Assembly: GCF_001570485.1 (NCBI RefSeq)
Contig: NZ_BCTA01000093.1
Coordinates: forward strand, 186,001 to 250,000
Direction of reading: 5' to 3'
DNA: 64,000 nt
Origin: Mycolicibacterium novocastrense
GTDB taxonomy: Bacteria > Actinomycetota > Actinomycetes > Mycobacteriales > Mycobacteriaceae
The notes below the pieces were generated by a model. The model was not told the DNA's origin. It saw only the letters and a list, made by a program, of their open reading frames with translations, and did not search any database. This document shows, in pieces, positions 53,931 through 62,626 of this stretch. The position numbers and the translations under genes were made by a program. Positions within the stretch are counted from its first letter, which is position 1, and every line of letters starts with the position of its first letter.

Positions 53931-55428
53931 GGGTTCCGTGCAGACCCACGACACGCTGATCGTCGGCGCCGGCTTCACCGGTATCGGTGCCGCGATCAAA
54001 CTGACCGAGGCCGGAGTCGACGACGTAATCATCCTGGAGCGCAGCGATCGCGTCGGCGGCACCTGGCGCGACAACACCTATCCCGGTGTAGCCTGCGATA
54101 TCCCGTCGTTGCTGTACTCCTTTTCGTTCGTGAAGAACCCGAACTGGTCGCGGTCCTACTCCCCCGGCAGCGAGATTCGCAGTCACATCGAGCAGCTGGT
54201 CGACGACTTCGACCTACGCCGGCGCATCCGGTTCGGGGTGGACGTCAACGGCCTGCATTTCGACGCAGACGAGGGCAAGTGGACCGTGAAGACCAAGGGC
54301 GGCAAGAGTTTCAACGCCCGCACCGTGGTGCTGGCTTCGGGGCCGCTGCCCGATCACGGCTGGCCCGACATCCGTGGCCTTGACACCTACCAGGGACACC
54401 GAATCCACAGCGCGCGCTGGGATCATGACTATGACTTCAACGGCAAGCGGGTGGCCGTCATCGGCACCGGGGCCAGCGCGGTGCAGATCGTGCCCGAACT
54501 GGTGAGGCAGGCCGAGTTCGTCAAAGTGTTCCAGCGGACGCCGGGCTGGGTCATGCCTCGACTTGACATCGGCACCCCGGCGGCCGCCAAGGCGTTGTTC
54601 GCGAAAGTGCCTGTCGCACAGGAGATCATCCGTCAGGCGCTGTTCTGGGGCCACGAGCTCACCGCCACCGCCCTGGTGTGGGATACCCCGCTCACCGGGC
54701 TGGTGGCGCAGCTGGGCAAGGCGCATCTACGGCTGCAGGTCAAGGACCCGTGGCTGCGCCGCCAACTCACTCCCGACTTCACCCCGGGCTGCAAACGGAT
54801 GTTGATGTCCAGCGACTATTACCCCGCACTGCAACGCGACAACTGCAAGCTCATCGACTGGCCGATCGCCACCATGAGCCCGGCCGGCATCCGAACCAGC
54901 GACGGTGTGGAGCACCACCTCGACTGCGTGGTGTTTGCCACCGGCTACGACGTCCACCTGACCGGTCCGCCCTACCCGGTCACCGGAATCGGCGGTCGCT
55001 CATTGAGCGATGAATGGGTAGGTGGAGCGCAGGCGTACAAAAGCGTCAACGCCCACGGCTATCCGAACCTGTTCTTCATGACCGGGCCGAACTCGGGCCC
55101 CGGGCACAACTCGCTCCTGGTGTACGTCGAGGGCCAACTCGACTACACGGTGCGAGCGATCACGACAATCCTCGACGAGAACCTGCGCTACCTGGACGTA
55201 CGCCGCGAGATCCAACAGCGCTACAACGAACGCCTGCAGAAACGCCTGACCAGAACCACCTGGATGTCGGGCTGCACTAGCTGGTATCTCACCGCCGACA
55301 GGTTCAACGCGTCGATGTACCCGGGTTTCGCGACGCAGTATCTTCGACAGATGCGGGACTTCCGGCTCGACGACTATGTCGCGGTGACGCGAGACGCTCA
55401 CCTGTGCGCGGTGACGACATCGGCATGA
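53914..55428 (+). CDS. FAD-dependent Baeyer-Villiger-type monooxygenase
   Basis: 504 residues. FAD dinucleotide motif GAGFTGIG near 19, the pair RSDRVGGTWRDNTYPG, the Baeyer-Villiger fingerprint YQGHRIHSARW near 158 (FxGxxxHxxxW with Tyr for Phe), and the NADPH motif IGTGASAVQ near 183. The C-terminal FMTGPNSGPGHNS is typical. It oxidises ketones to esters or acts on related substrates such as sulfides. With an esterase and an SDR in the same operon it points to ketone or alcohol degradation. Related to MymA (Rv3083) by architecture. Confidence 0.9.
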   Translation: MIPRHEGSVQTHDTLIVGAGFTGIGAAIKLTEAGVDDVIILERSDRVGGTWRDNTYPGVACDIPSLLYSFSFVKNPNWSRSYSPGSEIRSHIEQLVDDFDLRRRIRFGVDVNGLHFDADEGKWTVKTKGGKSFNARTVVLASGPLPDHGWPDIRGLDTYQGHRIHSARWDHDYDFNGKRVAVIGTGASAVQIVPELVRQAEFVKVFQRTPGWVMPRLDIGTPAAAKALFAKVPVAQEIIRQALFWGHELTATALVWDTPLTGLVAQLGKAHLRLQVKDPWLRRQLTPDFTPGCKRMLMSSDYYPALQRDNCKLIDWPIATMSPAGIRTSDGVEHHLDCVVFATGYDVHLTGPPYPVTGIGGRSLSDEWVGGAQAYKSVNAHGYPNLFFMTGPNSGPGHNSLLVYVEGQLDYTVRAITTILDENLRYLDVRREIQQRYNERLQKRLTRTTWMSGCTSWYLTADRFNASMYPGFATQYLRQMRDFRLDDYVAVTRDAHLCAVTTSA

Positions 55429-55429
55429 C

Positions 55430-56341
55430 ATGACGTCGCGGGAACCGCGGCCGGCGGGGCCGATGTCAGCGATTCTCAACGGGCTCCGGCGGGCACCCAA
55501 ACGGGTGCGCCGGGGATCGCGTGACGTTGTCGAGACGGCGGTGTCGCAGCTGTTCCACGCCGCCGTCCAACCCCACGGGGTCGGCGAGTCCGGCGAGTAC
55601 CGCACCGAGGAACTCGCACGGCTGGCGGGTACCACCACCCGCAACATCCGGGTTTACCGAGACCGCGGCCTGTTGCACCCGCCGCTGCGGGTGGGTCGGA
55701 TCGCGCTGTTCAACGACACGCACCTGACGCGGCTGCGGCTGATCACCTCGCTGCTCGACCGCGGCTACAACATCGCGCACGTGCGCGAGATGCTGTCGGC
55801 CTGGGAAGAGGGTAAGGACGTCGGCGACCTGCTAGGGCTGGAGTCCGCGATCGCCGGGACCTGGGCAACGGAGAAACCCGAACGCATGAGCGTCGTCGAC
55901 GCCAAGCGGTTCGTGAACGACGACCCGGGCTTCAACCGCATGGTCGATCTCGGCTTGATCAAGCTCGAAGACGGTGAGGCCGTGATCGTGCGACCCAAGC
56001 TGCTCGAGGCGTTCAACGACATCCGCCAGTTCGGGGTGGCGACCGACAAACTGATCGACCTGCACGTCAGCATCGCGCCGCTCATCGACCAGATCAGCGG
56101 GATTCTGGTGCAGGCAGGCGTCGACGAGGTGCTGCACCGGATCAATCCGGGTGCCCCGCTGCCCCCGGACACCGAGATCGCCGAGTTGATCACCATGCTG
56201 GTGCGGTTCCGCACCCAGGCCGTCTCCGCGGTGTCGGCGACCCTGGCGTTCTCCATCGAGTCCACGATCGAGTCGGTGGTGGGTCAGATCCTCGGTGACA
56301 TCATCGAAAAAGAACCCGGCGATAAAGAGGCCGAAGCCTAG
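55430..56341 (+). CDS. MerR-family transcriptional regulator
   Basis: 303 residues. The HTH and wing are at about 60-130 (YRTEELARLAGTTTRNIRVYRDRGLLHPP, RIALFNDTHLTRLRLI), preceded by an unusual basic extension of about 55 residues. The C-terminal 170 residues form a mostly helical effector domain with no cysteine metal site, so it senses an organic ligand. ATG is 1 base after the monooxygenase stop; it is co-transcribed and likely autoregulates the operon through the palindrome at 51141-51158. It converges on guaA with no gap. Confidence 0.85.
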   Translation: MTSREPRPAGPMSAILNGLRRAPKRVRRGSRDVVETAVSQLFHAAVQPHGVGESGEYRTEELARLAGTTTRNIRVYRDRGLLHPPLRVGRIALFNDTHLTRLRLITSLLDRGYNIAHVREMLSAWEEGKDVGDLLGLESAIAGTWATEKPERMSVVDAKRFVNDDPGFNRMVDLGLIKLEDGEAVIVRPKLLEAFNDIRQFGVATDKLIDLHVSIAPLIDQISGILVQAGVDEVLHRINPGAPLPPDTEIAELITMLVRFRTQAVSAVSATLAFSIESTIESVVGQILGDIIEKEPGDKEAEA

Positions 56342-57901
56342 CTACTCCCACTCGATGGTGCCGGGCGGCTTGCTCGTCACGTCGAGCACCACCCGGTTGA
56401 CCTCGGCCACCTCGTTGGTGATGCGGGTCGAGATGCGTTCGAGAACTTCGTACGGCACGCGGGTCCAGTCAGCGGTCATCGCGTCCTCACTGGAAACCGG
56501 GCGCAGCACAATCGGGTGTCCGTAGGTCCGGCCATCACCCTGCACCCCCACCGAACGGATGTCGGCGAGCAGGACGACAGGGCACTGCCATATCTGGTTG
56601 TCAAGCCCGGCGGAGGTCAGTTCCTCACGAGCGATCGCATCGGCGCGACGCAGCGTCTCCAGCCGCGCGGCAGTGACCTCGCCGACGATCCGAATGCCCA
56701 GGCCCGGCCCCGGAAAAGGTTGGCGCGCAACGATTTCCTCGGGAAGACCGAGCTCGCGACCCACCGCGCGGACCTCGTCCTTGAACAACAGCCTCAGCGG
56801 CTCGACCAGTGTGAACTTCAGGTCGTCGGGCAGGCCCCCGACGTTGTGGTGGCTCTTGATGTTCGCGGTGCCCGACCCTCCGCCGGACTCCACGACGTCG
56901 GGATACAGCGTGCCCTGCACCAGGAATTCGACGTCAGGCCCACCCCCCTCGACAAGCCCCCGCACCGCCCCTTCGAACGCCCGGATGAACTCCCGTCCGA
57001 TGATCTTGCGCTTGCCTTCGGGGTTCGTCACCCCGGTCAACGCCTCGAGGAAGCGGTCGGCGACGTCGACGGTGACCAGGTTGGCGTGCGTGGCGGCGAC
57101 GAAGTCGCGCTGCACCTGGGCCCGCTCCCCCGCCCGCAGCAGGCCGTGGTCGACGAACACGCACGTCAACCGGTCGCCGATGGCCCGCTGCACCAGTGCC
57201 GCGGCGACCGCGGAGTCCACACCGCCCGACAGCCCGCAAATGGCCCGCCCCTCACCGATCTGCTCGCGGACCTGTTCGACGAGCGCATCGGCGATGTTGG
57301 CCGGCGTCCAGGTCGAGTCGATCCCCGCGAACTCGTGCAGGAAACGGCTCAGCACCTGCTGGCCGTGCGGGGTGTGCATCACCTCCGGGTGGTACTGCAC
57401 GCCTGCCAGCCGACGGCCGCGATGCTCGAATGCCGCGACCGGCGCACCGGTGCTGGCGGCAACCACCTCGAAGCCGTCGGGCGCCTCGGTCACCGCGTCA
57501 CCGTGGCTCATCCACACCGGCTGGGTGGACGGCAGGTCCGAATGAAGCTCTCCGCCAGTAACTTTCAGCTCCGTGCGACCGTACTCCCGCGTTCCGGTAC
57601 GCGCGACGGTACCGCCGAGCACCTGCGCCATCGCCTGAAAGCCATAGCAGATTCCGAACACCGGTACGTCGAGGTCGAACAGTTGCGGGTTCAGTTGCGG
57701 GGCGCCGTCCTCGTAGACGCTGGCCGGCCCTCCGGAGAGCACGATGGCCTGCGGGTCGCGCGCCTTGATCGCCTCGACACTGGCGGTGTGCGGGATCACC
57801 TCCGAGTACACCCGCGCCTCGCGGACCCGTCGGGCGATCAACTGCGCATACTGCGCTCCGAAATCGACAACCAGTACAGGCCGGGGAGATCCTGATGTCA
57901 C
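56342..57901 (-). CDS. guaA: GMP synthase (glutamine-hydrolysing)
   Basis: 519 residues. Glutamine amidotransferase domain at about 1-200 with nucleophile Cys in FGICYGFQAM and His/Glu in QYHPEVMHT. The ATP pyrophosphatase domain has the P-loop GLSGGVDSAVAAAL near 230, and the C-terminal dimerisation domain has the XMP-binding region ending KPPGTIEWE. It makes GMP from XMP. It matches Rv3396c. Confidence 0.95.
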   Translation of the reverse strand: MTSGSPRPVLVVDFGAQYAQLIARRVREARVYSEVIPHTASVEAIKARDPQAIVLSGGPASVYEDGAPQLNPQLFDLDVPVFGICYGFQAMAQVLGGTVARTGTREYGRTELKVTGGELHSDLPSTQPVWMSHGDAVTEAPDGFEVVAASTGAPVAAFEHRGRRLAGVQYHPEVMHTPHGQQVLSRFLHEFAGIDSTWTPANIADALVEQVREQIGEGRAICGLSGGVDSAVAAALVQRAIGDRLTCVFVDHGLLRAGERAQVQRDFVAATHANLVTVDVADRFLEALTGVTNPEGKRKIIGREFIRAFEGAVRGLVEGGGPDVEFLVQGTLYPDVVESGGGSGTANIKSHHNVGGLPDDLKFTLVEPLRLLFKDEVRAVGRELGLPEEIVARQPFPGPGLGIRIVGEVTAARLETLRRADAIAREELTSAGLDNQIWQCPVVLLADIRSVGVQGDGRTYGHPIVLRPVSSEDAMTADWTRVPYEVLERISTRITNEVAEVNRVVLDVTSKPPGTIEWE

Positions 57902-57929
57902 TCGGTCAGTCTAGTTGGCTGCGACGACG

Positions 57930-58340
57930 TCACACGTGCAGCGCGGTGAACGGCTCAAACGGCAAGTTGCGCAGAGCGAACCACGCCAAGGTCAGCACCA
58001 CTGCCACCGGCGCCGACCACCGCAGGTGCTGCCAACTGCGCACCCGCCTGCCCGCCAGGGACCCGTAGAGCCAGGTCCCGTACGCCCACAGCAGGAAGAC
58101 CAACGCGAGCACGCCGAGCGCGTTGAACCGGACCGCCGCGGCGACGTCGAGATGCAGCAGCGAGTAGATCATCCGCAGGCTCCCGCACCCGGGGCAGTCG
58201 ATGCCGAGCAGCGCCTTGGTCGGGCAAACCGGCAGTATCCCGTCGGGCACGGTCGGATCCGCCAACCAGATCGCCGCGCACCCGCCCACCGCGGCGGTGG
58301 CGACCGCCAACGGCGCGGCGAGCGAGCGCACGTGGATCAC
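57930..58340 (-). CDS. DUF2752 membrane protein
   Basis: 136 residues with three hydrophobic segments and the DUF2752 hallmark CPTKALLGIDCPGCGSLR near residue 40. The cysteines could bind metal or form a disulfide. The GTG at 58340 overlaps the CD225 gene stop (TGTGA), so the pair is translationally coupled. Function unknown. Confidence 0.85.
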   Translation of the reverse strand: MIHVRSLAAPLAVATAAVGGCAAIWLADPTVPDGILPVCPTKALLGIDCPGCGSLRMIYSLLHLDVAAAVRFNALGVLALVFLLWAYGTWLYGSLAGRRVRSWQHLRWSAPVAVVLTLAWFALRNLPFEPFTALHV

Positions 58341-58657
58341 ATGTAGGCCAGTCCGCCGCCCGCCACCCCGATGATGAGATAGATGACGATGACGACCGCG
58401 CCGGCGATCGCGCCCCAGATCGCCCACTTCTTCGCGTCGTCGGACGCCTTCTGGGCCTGGGCGTACTGGCCCTGCGCCCACAACCCGTTCACCTTGGCGG
58501 CGTTGATGATCGACACGATGCCAAACGGTAAGCAGCACAACACTGTAACGAGGATGCCCCATACGAGGTTGCTGTCGGGCTGCTGTGCCGGGTAACCACC
58601 GGGAGGTGGTCCATAACCCTGCGGCGGTGGCGGCGGAGGCTGAGGCGGATAGGTCAT
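58337..58657 (-). CDS. CD225/dispanin-domain small membrane protein
   Basis: 106 residues: a Pro/Gly/Tyr-rich cytoplasmic N-terminus (PPQPPPPPPQGYGPPPGGYP), then the CD225 domain: helix WGILVTVLCCLPFGIVSIINAA, the conserved loop NGLWAQGQYAQAQKASDDAKKW and a second helix. CD225 proteins in eukaryotes are the IFITM family; bacterial members are uncharacterised. The ATG at 58657 is preferred to the longer frame; a TATATT -10 lies upstream at 58705-58710. Operon with the DUF2752 gene. Confidence 0.85.
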   Translation of the reverse strand: MTYPPQPPPPPPQGYGPPPGGYPAQQPDSNLVWGILVTVLCCLPFGIVSIINAAKVNGLWAQGQYAQAQKASDDAKKWAIWGAIAGAVVIVIYLIIGVAGGGLAYM

Positions 58658-58704
58658 GGGGTCCCTTTTCTCGAGTAGCACCCTGTCGAACAACAAGCTC
58701 GCTC

Positions 58705-58710
58705 AATATA
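58705..58710 (-). promoter_or_regulatory. Candidate -10 of the CD225-DUF2752 operon
   Basis: TATATT on the minus strand, about 48 bases before the CD225 start. TTGACG at 58731-58736 would be a -35 but the spacing is 20 bases, longer than usual. Confidence 0.35.
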
Positions 58711-58806
58711 AGGCAATTGTTTGCTGGGTGCGTCAATTTCGATTCGCTGCAGTAGGTTCATCGATGCGCAGGTATGTCTGCGCGAAATAACGGGAATGGG
58801 TGATGT

Positions 58807-59574
58807 GTGCCTGAAACCGAAAGACCTGAAACCGAAAGACTGGGTCTACCCGCTGGAATCCGCGCCGCGTTGTTCGACCTCGACGGCGTGTTGACAGACA
58901 CCGCGAGCGTGCACAAGAAAGCATGGAAGGCGATGTTCGACGACTTTCTCCGGCGACGCGCCGAGCAGACCGGGGAGACGTTCACCCCGTTCGACGTGCA
59001 AAGCGACTACCTGACCTATGTCGACGGCAAGAAGCGCGAGGACGGCGTCCGGTCGTTTCTGGCGAGTCGGGGCATCGAGATTCCCGACGGTGCTCCCGAC
59101 GACACGCCGCCGCTGGAAACGGTCCACGCACTGGGCAACGCCAAGAACGAGGTGTTCCAACAGATCCTGCGGACCGACGGCGTCGAGGTGTTCGAGGGTT
59201 CGCGCCGCTATCTCGAAGCGGCGGCTAACGCGGGGTTGGGCATCGCGGTGGTGTCGTCCAGCGCCAACACCCGCGAGGTGCTCGAAATGACTGGGCTTGC
59301 GCGATTTGTCCGACACCGGGTGGACGGCGTCGTGCTGCGTGAGGAGAACATCGCGGGAAAACCCGCACCCGATTCGTTTCTGCGCGCGGCCCAGCTCCTC
59401 GGCGTGAAGCCGGAAGAGGGCGCCGTGTACGAAGACGCGCTTTCTGGGGTGGCCGCAGGACGGGCCGGAGGATTCGGCCTGGTGATCGGCGTCGATCGGG
59501 TAGGCCACGCAGAAGCGTTGCGGCGCAACGGGGCTGACATCGTGGTTAGCGACCTTGCGGAAATGCTCACATGA
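58807..59574 (+). CDS. Beta-phosphoglucomutase-like HAD hydrolase (Rv3400 type)
   Basis: 255 residues. HAD motif I with the nucleophilic Asp is FDLDGVLTDT, motif II is VVSSSANTREVL and motif III/IV is EDALSGVAAGRAGGF. The cap domain has KKAWKAMFDDFLRRR. It converts beta-glucose 1-phosphate to glucose 6-phosphate. The gene behind it is a GH65 phosphorylase whose product is beta-glucose 1-phosphate, so the pair forms one disaccharide-use pathway. GTG start; PETER duplication at the N-terminus. It matches Rv3400. Confidence 0.9.
   Translation: MPETERPETERLGLPAGIRAALFDLDGVLTDTASVHKKAWKAMFDDFLRRRAEQTGETFTPFDVQSDYLTYVDGKKREDGVRSFLASRGIEIPDGAPDDTPPLETVHALGNAKNEVFQQILRTDGVEVFEGSRRYLEAAANAGLGIAVVSSSANTREVLEMTGLARFVRHRVDGVVLREENIAGKPAPDSFLRAAQLLGVKPEEGAVYEDALSGVAAGRAGGFGLVIGVDRVGHAEALRRNGADIVVSDLAEMLT
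58810..58839 (+). repeat. Perfect 15-base tandem duplication in the HAD gene
   Basis: Two adjacent copies of CCTGAAACCGAAAGA encode PETERPETER immediately after the start codon. It is in frame and leaves the fold intact. Confidence 0.9.
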
Positions 59575-61928
59575 GCCTGCACGACGACATCTACCCCGTG
59601 GAACCGTGGCAGGTGCGGGAGCGATCCCTCGATCTCGACGTGCTCGCACAATCGGAGTCGTTGTTCGCGCTGTCGAACGGCCACATCGGCATGCGTGGAA
59701 ATCTCGACGAAGGCGAACCGCACGCTTTCCCCGGCACCTACCTCAATTCGTTCTACGAGGTTCGCCCCCTTCCGTACGCCGAGGCGGGATACGGCTGGCC
59801 CGAGGACGGGCAGACAATCGTCAACGTCACCAACGGCAAGTTGATGCGCCTGCTGGTCGACGACGAACCGTTCGACGTGCGTTACGGCGAGCTGCTCGAC
59901 CACGAACGCATTCTGGATTTTCGGACCGGCACGCTCAAGCGCGCCGCGTGCTGGCGTTCTCCGGCAGGCAAGAAGATCAAAGTCGCTTCCACGCGAATCG
60001 TTTCGCTTACGCAGCGCAGTGTCGCGGCCATCGAGTACATCGTCGAGGCGCATGACGAATTCGCCCGTGTCACGGTGCAGTCGGAACTGGTGGCCAACGA
60101 GGAGCTGCCACCGTCGACGAAGGACCCGCGGGTATCGGCCGTCCTGGAAAAGCCGTTGGAGCCGGTGCAGCACGAGAACTCCGAACACGGCGCGATCCTG
60201 TTACACCGCACCCGTGGGAGCAACCTGATGATGGCCGCGGCCATGGACCACGACATCGAGGTTCCCGGTCGTGTCGAGGTGGACACCGGCGCGGGGCACG
60301 ACTGGGCCAACACGACGGTCATCTGCGGCCTTCGCCCCGGACAGCAGCTCCGCATCGTCAAGTACCTCGCCTACGGATGGTCCAGCCTGCGGTCGCGACC
60401 GGCACTGCGCGACCAGGCGGCGGCCGCGCTCAGCAGCGCGCGCTACACCGGCTGGCAGGGGTTGCTGGATGCCCAACGGGCCTACCTCGACGATTTCTGG
60501 GACGGTGCGGACGTCGAGGTGGAGGGCGACCCCGACTGTCAGCAGGCGGTGCGGTTCGCCCTCTTCCACATCCTGCAGGCCAGCGCGCGCGCCGAGCGCC
60601 GGGCGATTCCCGGTAAGGGTCTGACCGGGACGGGCTATGACGGCCACGCCTTTTGGGACACCGAGGGTTTCGTCCTGCCGGTGCTGACCTACACCCAGCC
60701 CTCAGCGGCCGCCGACGCGTTGCGGTGGCGCGCCTCCATTCTCCCGCTGGCCAAAGAGCGGGCGTCGGTGCTGGATCTCGATGGCGCCGCGTACCCGTGG
60801 CGCACCATCCGCGGTGAGGAATGCTCGGCCTACTGGCCGGCAGGGACCGCGGCCTTCCACGTCAACGCCACCATCGCCATGGCGTTCGAGCGCTACCGCA
60901 TTGTCACAGGCGACCATTCGCTGGAAGAGGAGTGCGGGCTCGAGGTCCTGATCGAGACCGCGCGGCTGTGGGCATCGCTCGGTCACCACGATCGTCATGG
61001 GGTGTGGCACGTCGACGGGGTGACGGGACCGGACGAGTACACGGCCATTGTGCGCGACAACGTGTTCACGAACCTGATGGCTGCGGCCAATCTTCGGGCA
61101 GCCGCCGACGCGTGTGCGCGCAACGTCGACGCCGCCCAGGCGTCCGGCGTCTCCACCGAGGAGATGGCCGCATGGCGTCACGCCGCCGACGCCGCCCACA
61201 TCCCGTTCGACGAGGAGCTGGGTGTGCACCCGCAATGTGACGGTTTCACGACGCTGCGCGAGTGGGATTTCAACGCCAACACGATCTACCCGCTGTTGAT
61301 GCACGAGCCGTATGTTCGGCTCTATCCGGCGCAGGTGATCAAACAGGCGGACCTGGTGTTGGCGATGCACTGGCAGGGCCACGCGTTCACCGCAGAACAG
61401 AAGGCCCGCAACGTCGACTACTACGAACGACGCACCACCCGGGATTCGTCGCTGTCGGCGTGTACCCAGGCGGTGATGTGTGCCGACGTCGGTCATCTCG
61501 AACTGGCCCATGACTATGCCTACGAGGCGGCGATGATCGACCTTCGCGATCTCCACCACAACACCCGCGACGGCCTGCACATGGCATCGCTCGGCGGTGC
61601 GTGGGCGGCGATGGTGGCGGGATTCGGCGGGCTACGTGACGACGAAGGTGTGCTCGAACTCAACCCGCGGCTACCCGACGGGATCTCTCGACTCCGATTC
61701 CGGTTGCGGTGGAGGAACTTTCGCCTCACCGTTGATGCCGATCACGACGAGGTCACCTACACGCTGCGCGACGGCCCGCGGGGCGAGCTGCTGATCCGCC
61801 ACGGCGGCGAGGATCTTCAACTGCAATCGCGACAGCCCACGACCGTTCCGGTCAACCACTGCCGACCGCTGCTGCCGACTCCCGCGCAGCCGCCCGGGCG
61901 GGAGCCGTTGCGCCGGCGTCCGACTTAG
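59571..61928 (+). CDS. Glycoside hydrolase family 65 disaccharide phosphorylase
   Basis: 785 residues: N-terminal beta-sandwich (EPWQVRERSLDLDVLAQSESLFALSNGHIGMRGN), then the (alpha/alpha)6 barrel with WDTEGFVLPVL near 365 and the general-acid Glu in GVTGPDEYTAI near 485, and a C-terminal sheet. The family phosphorolyses trehalose, maltose, kojibiose or similar disaccharides with inversion. The ATG overlaps the HAD stop by 4 bases. It matches Rv3401. The substrate cannot be decided from sequence alone; trehalose is plausible in mycobacteria. Confidence 0.92.
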   Translation: MSLHDDIYPVEPWQVRERSLDLDVLAQSESLFALSNGHIGMRGNLDEGEPHAFPGTYLNSFYEVRPLPYAEAGYGWPEDGQTIVNVTNGKLMRLLVDDEPFDVRYGELLDHERILDFRTGTLKRAACWRSPAGKKIKVASTRIVSLTQRSVAAIEYIVEAHDEFARVTVQSELVANEELPPSTKDPRVSAVLEKPLEPVQHENSEHGAILLHRTRGSNLMMAAAMDHDIEVPGRVEVDTGAGHDWANTTVICGLRPGQQLRIVKYLAYGWSSLRSRPALRDQAAAALSSARYTGWQGLLDAQRAYLDDFWDGADVEVEGDPDCQQAVRFALFHILQASARAERRAIPGKGLTGTGYDGHAFWDTEGFVLPVLTYTQPSAAADALRWRASILPLAKERASVLDLDGAAYPWRTIRGEECSAYWPAGTAAFHVNATIAMAFERYRIVTGDHSLEEECGLEVLIETARLWASLGHHDRHGVWHVDGVTGPDEYTAIVRDNVFTNLMAAANLRAAADACARNVDAAQASGVSTEEMAAWRHAADAAHIPFDEELGVHPQCDGFTTLREWDFNANTIYPLLMHEPYVRLYPAQVIKQADLVLAMHWQGHAFTAEQKARNVDYYERRTTRDSSLSACTQAVMCADVGHLELAHDYAYEAAMIDLRDLHHNTRDGLHMASLGGAWAAMVAGFGGLRDDEGVLELNPRLPDGISRLRFRLRWRNFRLTVDADHDEVTYTLRDGPRGELLIRHGGEDLQLQSRQPTTVPVNHCRPLLPTPAQPPGREPLRRRPT

Positions 61929-61937
61929 CCGGTGACG

Positions 61938-62597
61938 TCAGGCCATCTGCTTGTGACCGGGCAGCCCGCCGGTCGCCTCGAACACCACGCGCTTGCCGAT
62001 CTCGACGGCGTGGTCGGCGAACCGTTCGTAGTAGCGGCCGAGCAGCGCGACGTCGACTGCCGAACAAACCCCGTCCTGCCACTTGTGGTCGATCAGCAGC
62101 GTGAACAGGTGCCGGTGCTCGGCGTCGACGGCGTCGTCCTCGTCGCGCAGCCGCGCGGCCTTCTCCGGATCCCGCGACAGCAGCACCTCCTGCGCCGTCT
62201 TCGCCAGTTGCACCGCGCGCGCACCCATTTCGGCGAAGCTCGCGCGCACGTCGGTTGGCAGCGCGCAATCGGGGTGGCGCAACCGCGAGATGCCGGCCAC
62301 GTGAGCCGCCAACGCACCCATCCGGTCGATGTCCGCGGCGATGTGAATGGAGCCGACCACGGTGCGCAGGTCACTGGCGACGGGCTGCTGCAGCGCCAGG
62401 ATCCGCAGCGCGGCCTCCTCGGCGCGCCGGTTCAGCGCGATGATGTGCTCATGGTCGGCGATCACCTGCTCCGCGAGCGAGAGATCGGCATCGAGCAGGG
62501 CCTGCGTAGCGCGTTCGAGCGCGCTGACCGCCAGCCCGCACATGTCGCCGAGCTGGGCACTCAGCGCGGCCAGTTGCTCCTGATACGCGGTCCGCAC
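61938..62597 (-). CDS. phoY: PhoU-family phosphate signalling protein (PhoY)
   Basis: 219 residues of two three-helix bundles. Each carries the family's metal-binding motif: AADIDRMGALAAHVAG in repeat 1 and YYERFADHAVEIGKRVVF in repeat 2. PhoU/PhoY connects the Pst phosphate transporter to the SenX3-RegX3 system. Mycobacteria have two PhoY paralogues; which one this is cannot be judged here. GTG start. Confidence 0.92.
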   Translation of the reverse strand: MRTAYQEQLAALSAQLGDMCGLAVSALERATQALLDADLSLAEQVIADHEHIIALNRRAEEAALRILALQQPVASDLRTVVGSIHIAADIDRMGALAAHVAGISRLRHPDCALPTDVRASFAEMGARAVQLAKTAQEVLLSRDPEKAARLRDEDDAVDAEHRHLFTLLIDHKWQDGVCSAVDVALLGRYYERFADHAVEIGKRVVFEATGGLPGHKQMA

Positions 62598-62626
62598 CGG
62601 CTTTAGTTACCCGGATCGGTCGATTC

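Noticed and set aside
58705..58736. TTGACG/TATATT as a standard sigma-A promoter
   Set aside because: The spacer is 20 bases, beyond the usual 16-18; only the -10 is kept as a weak candidate.
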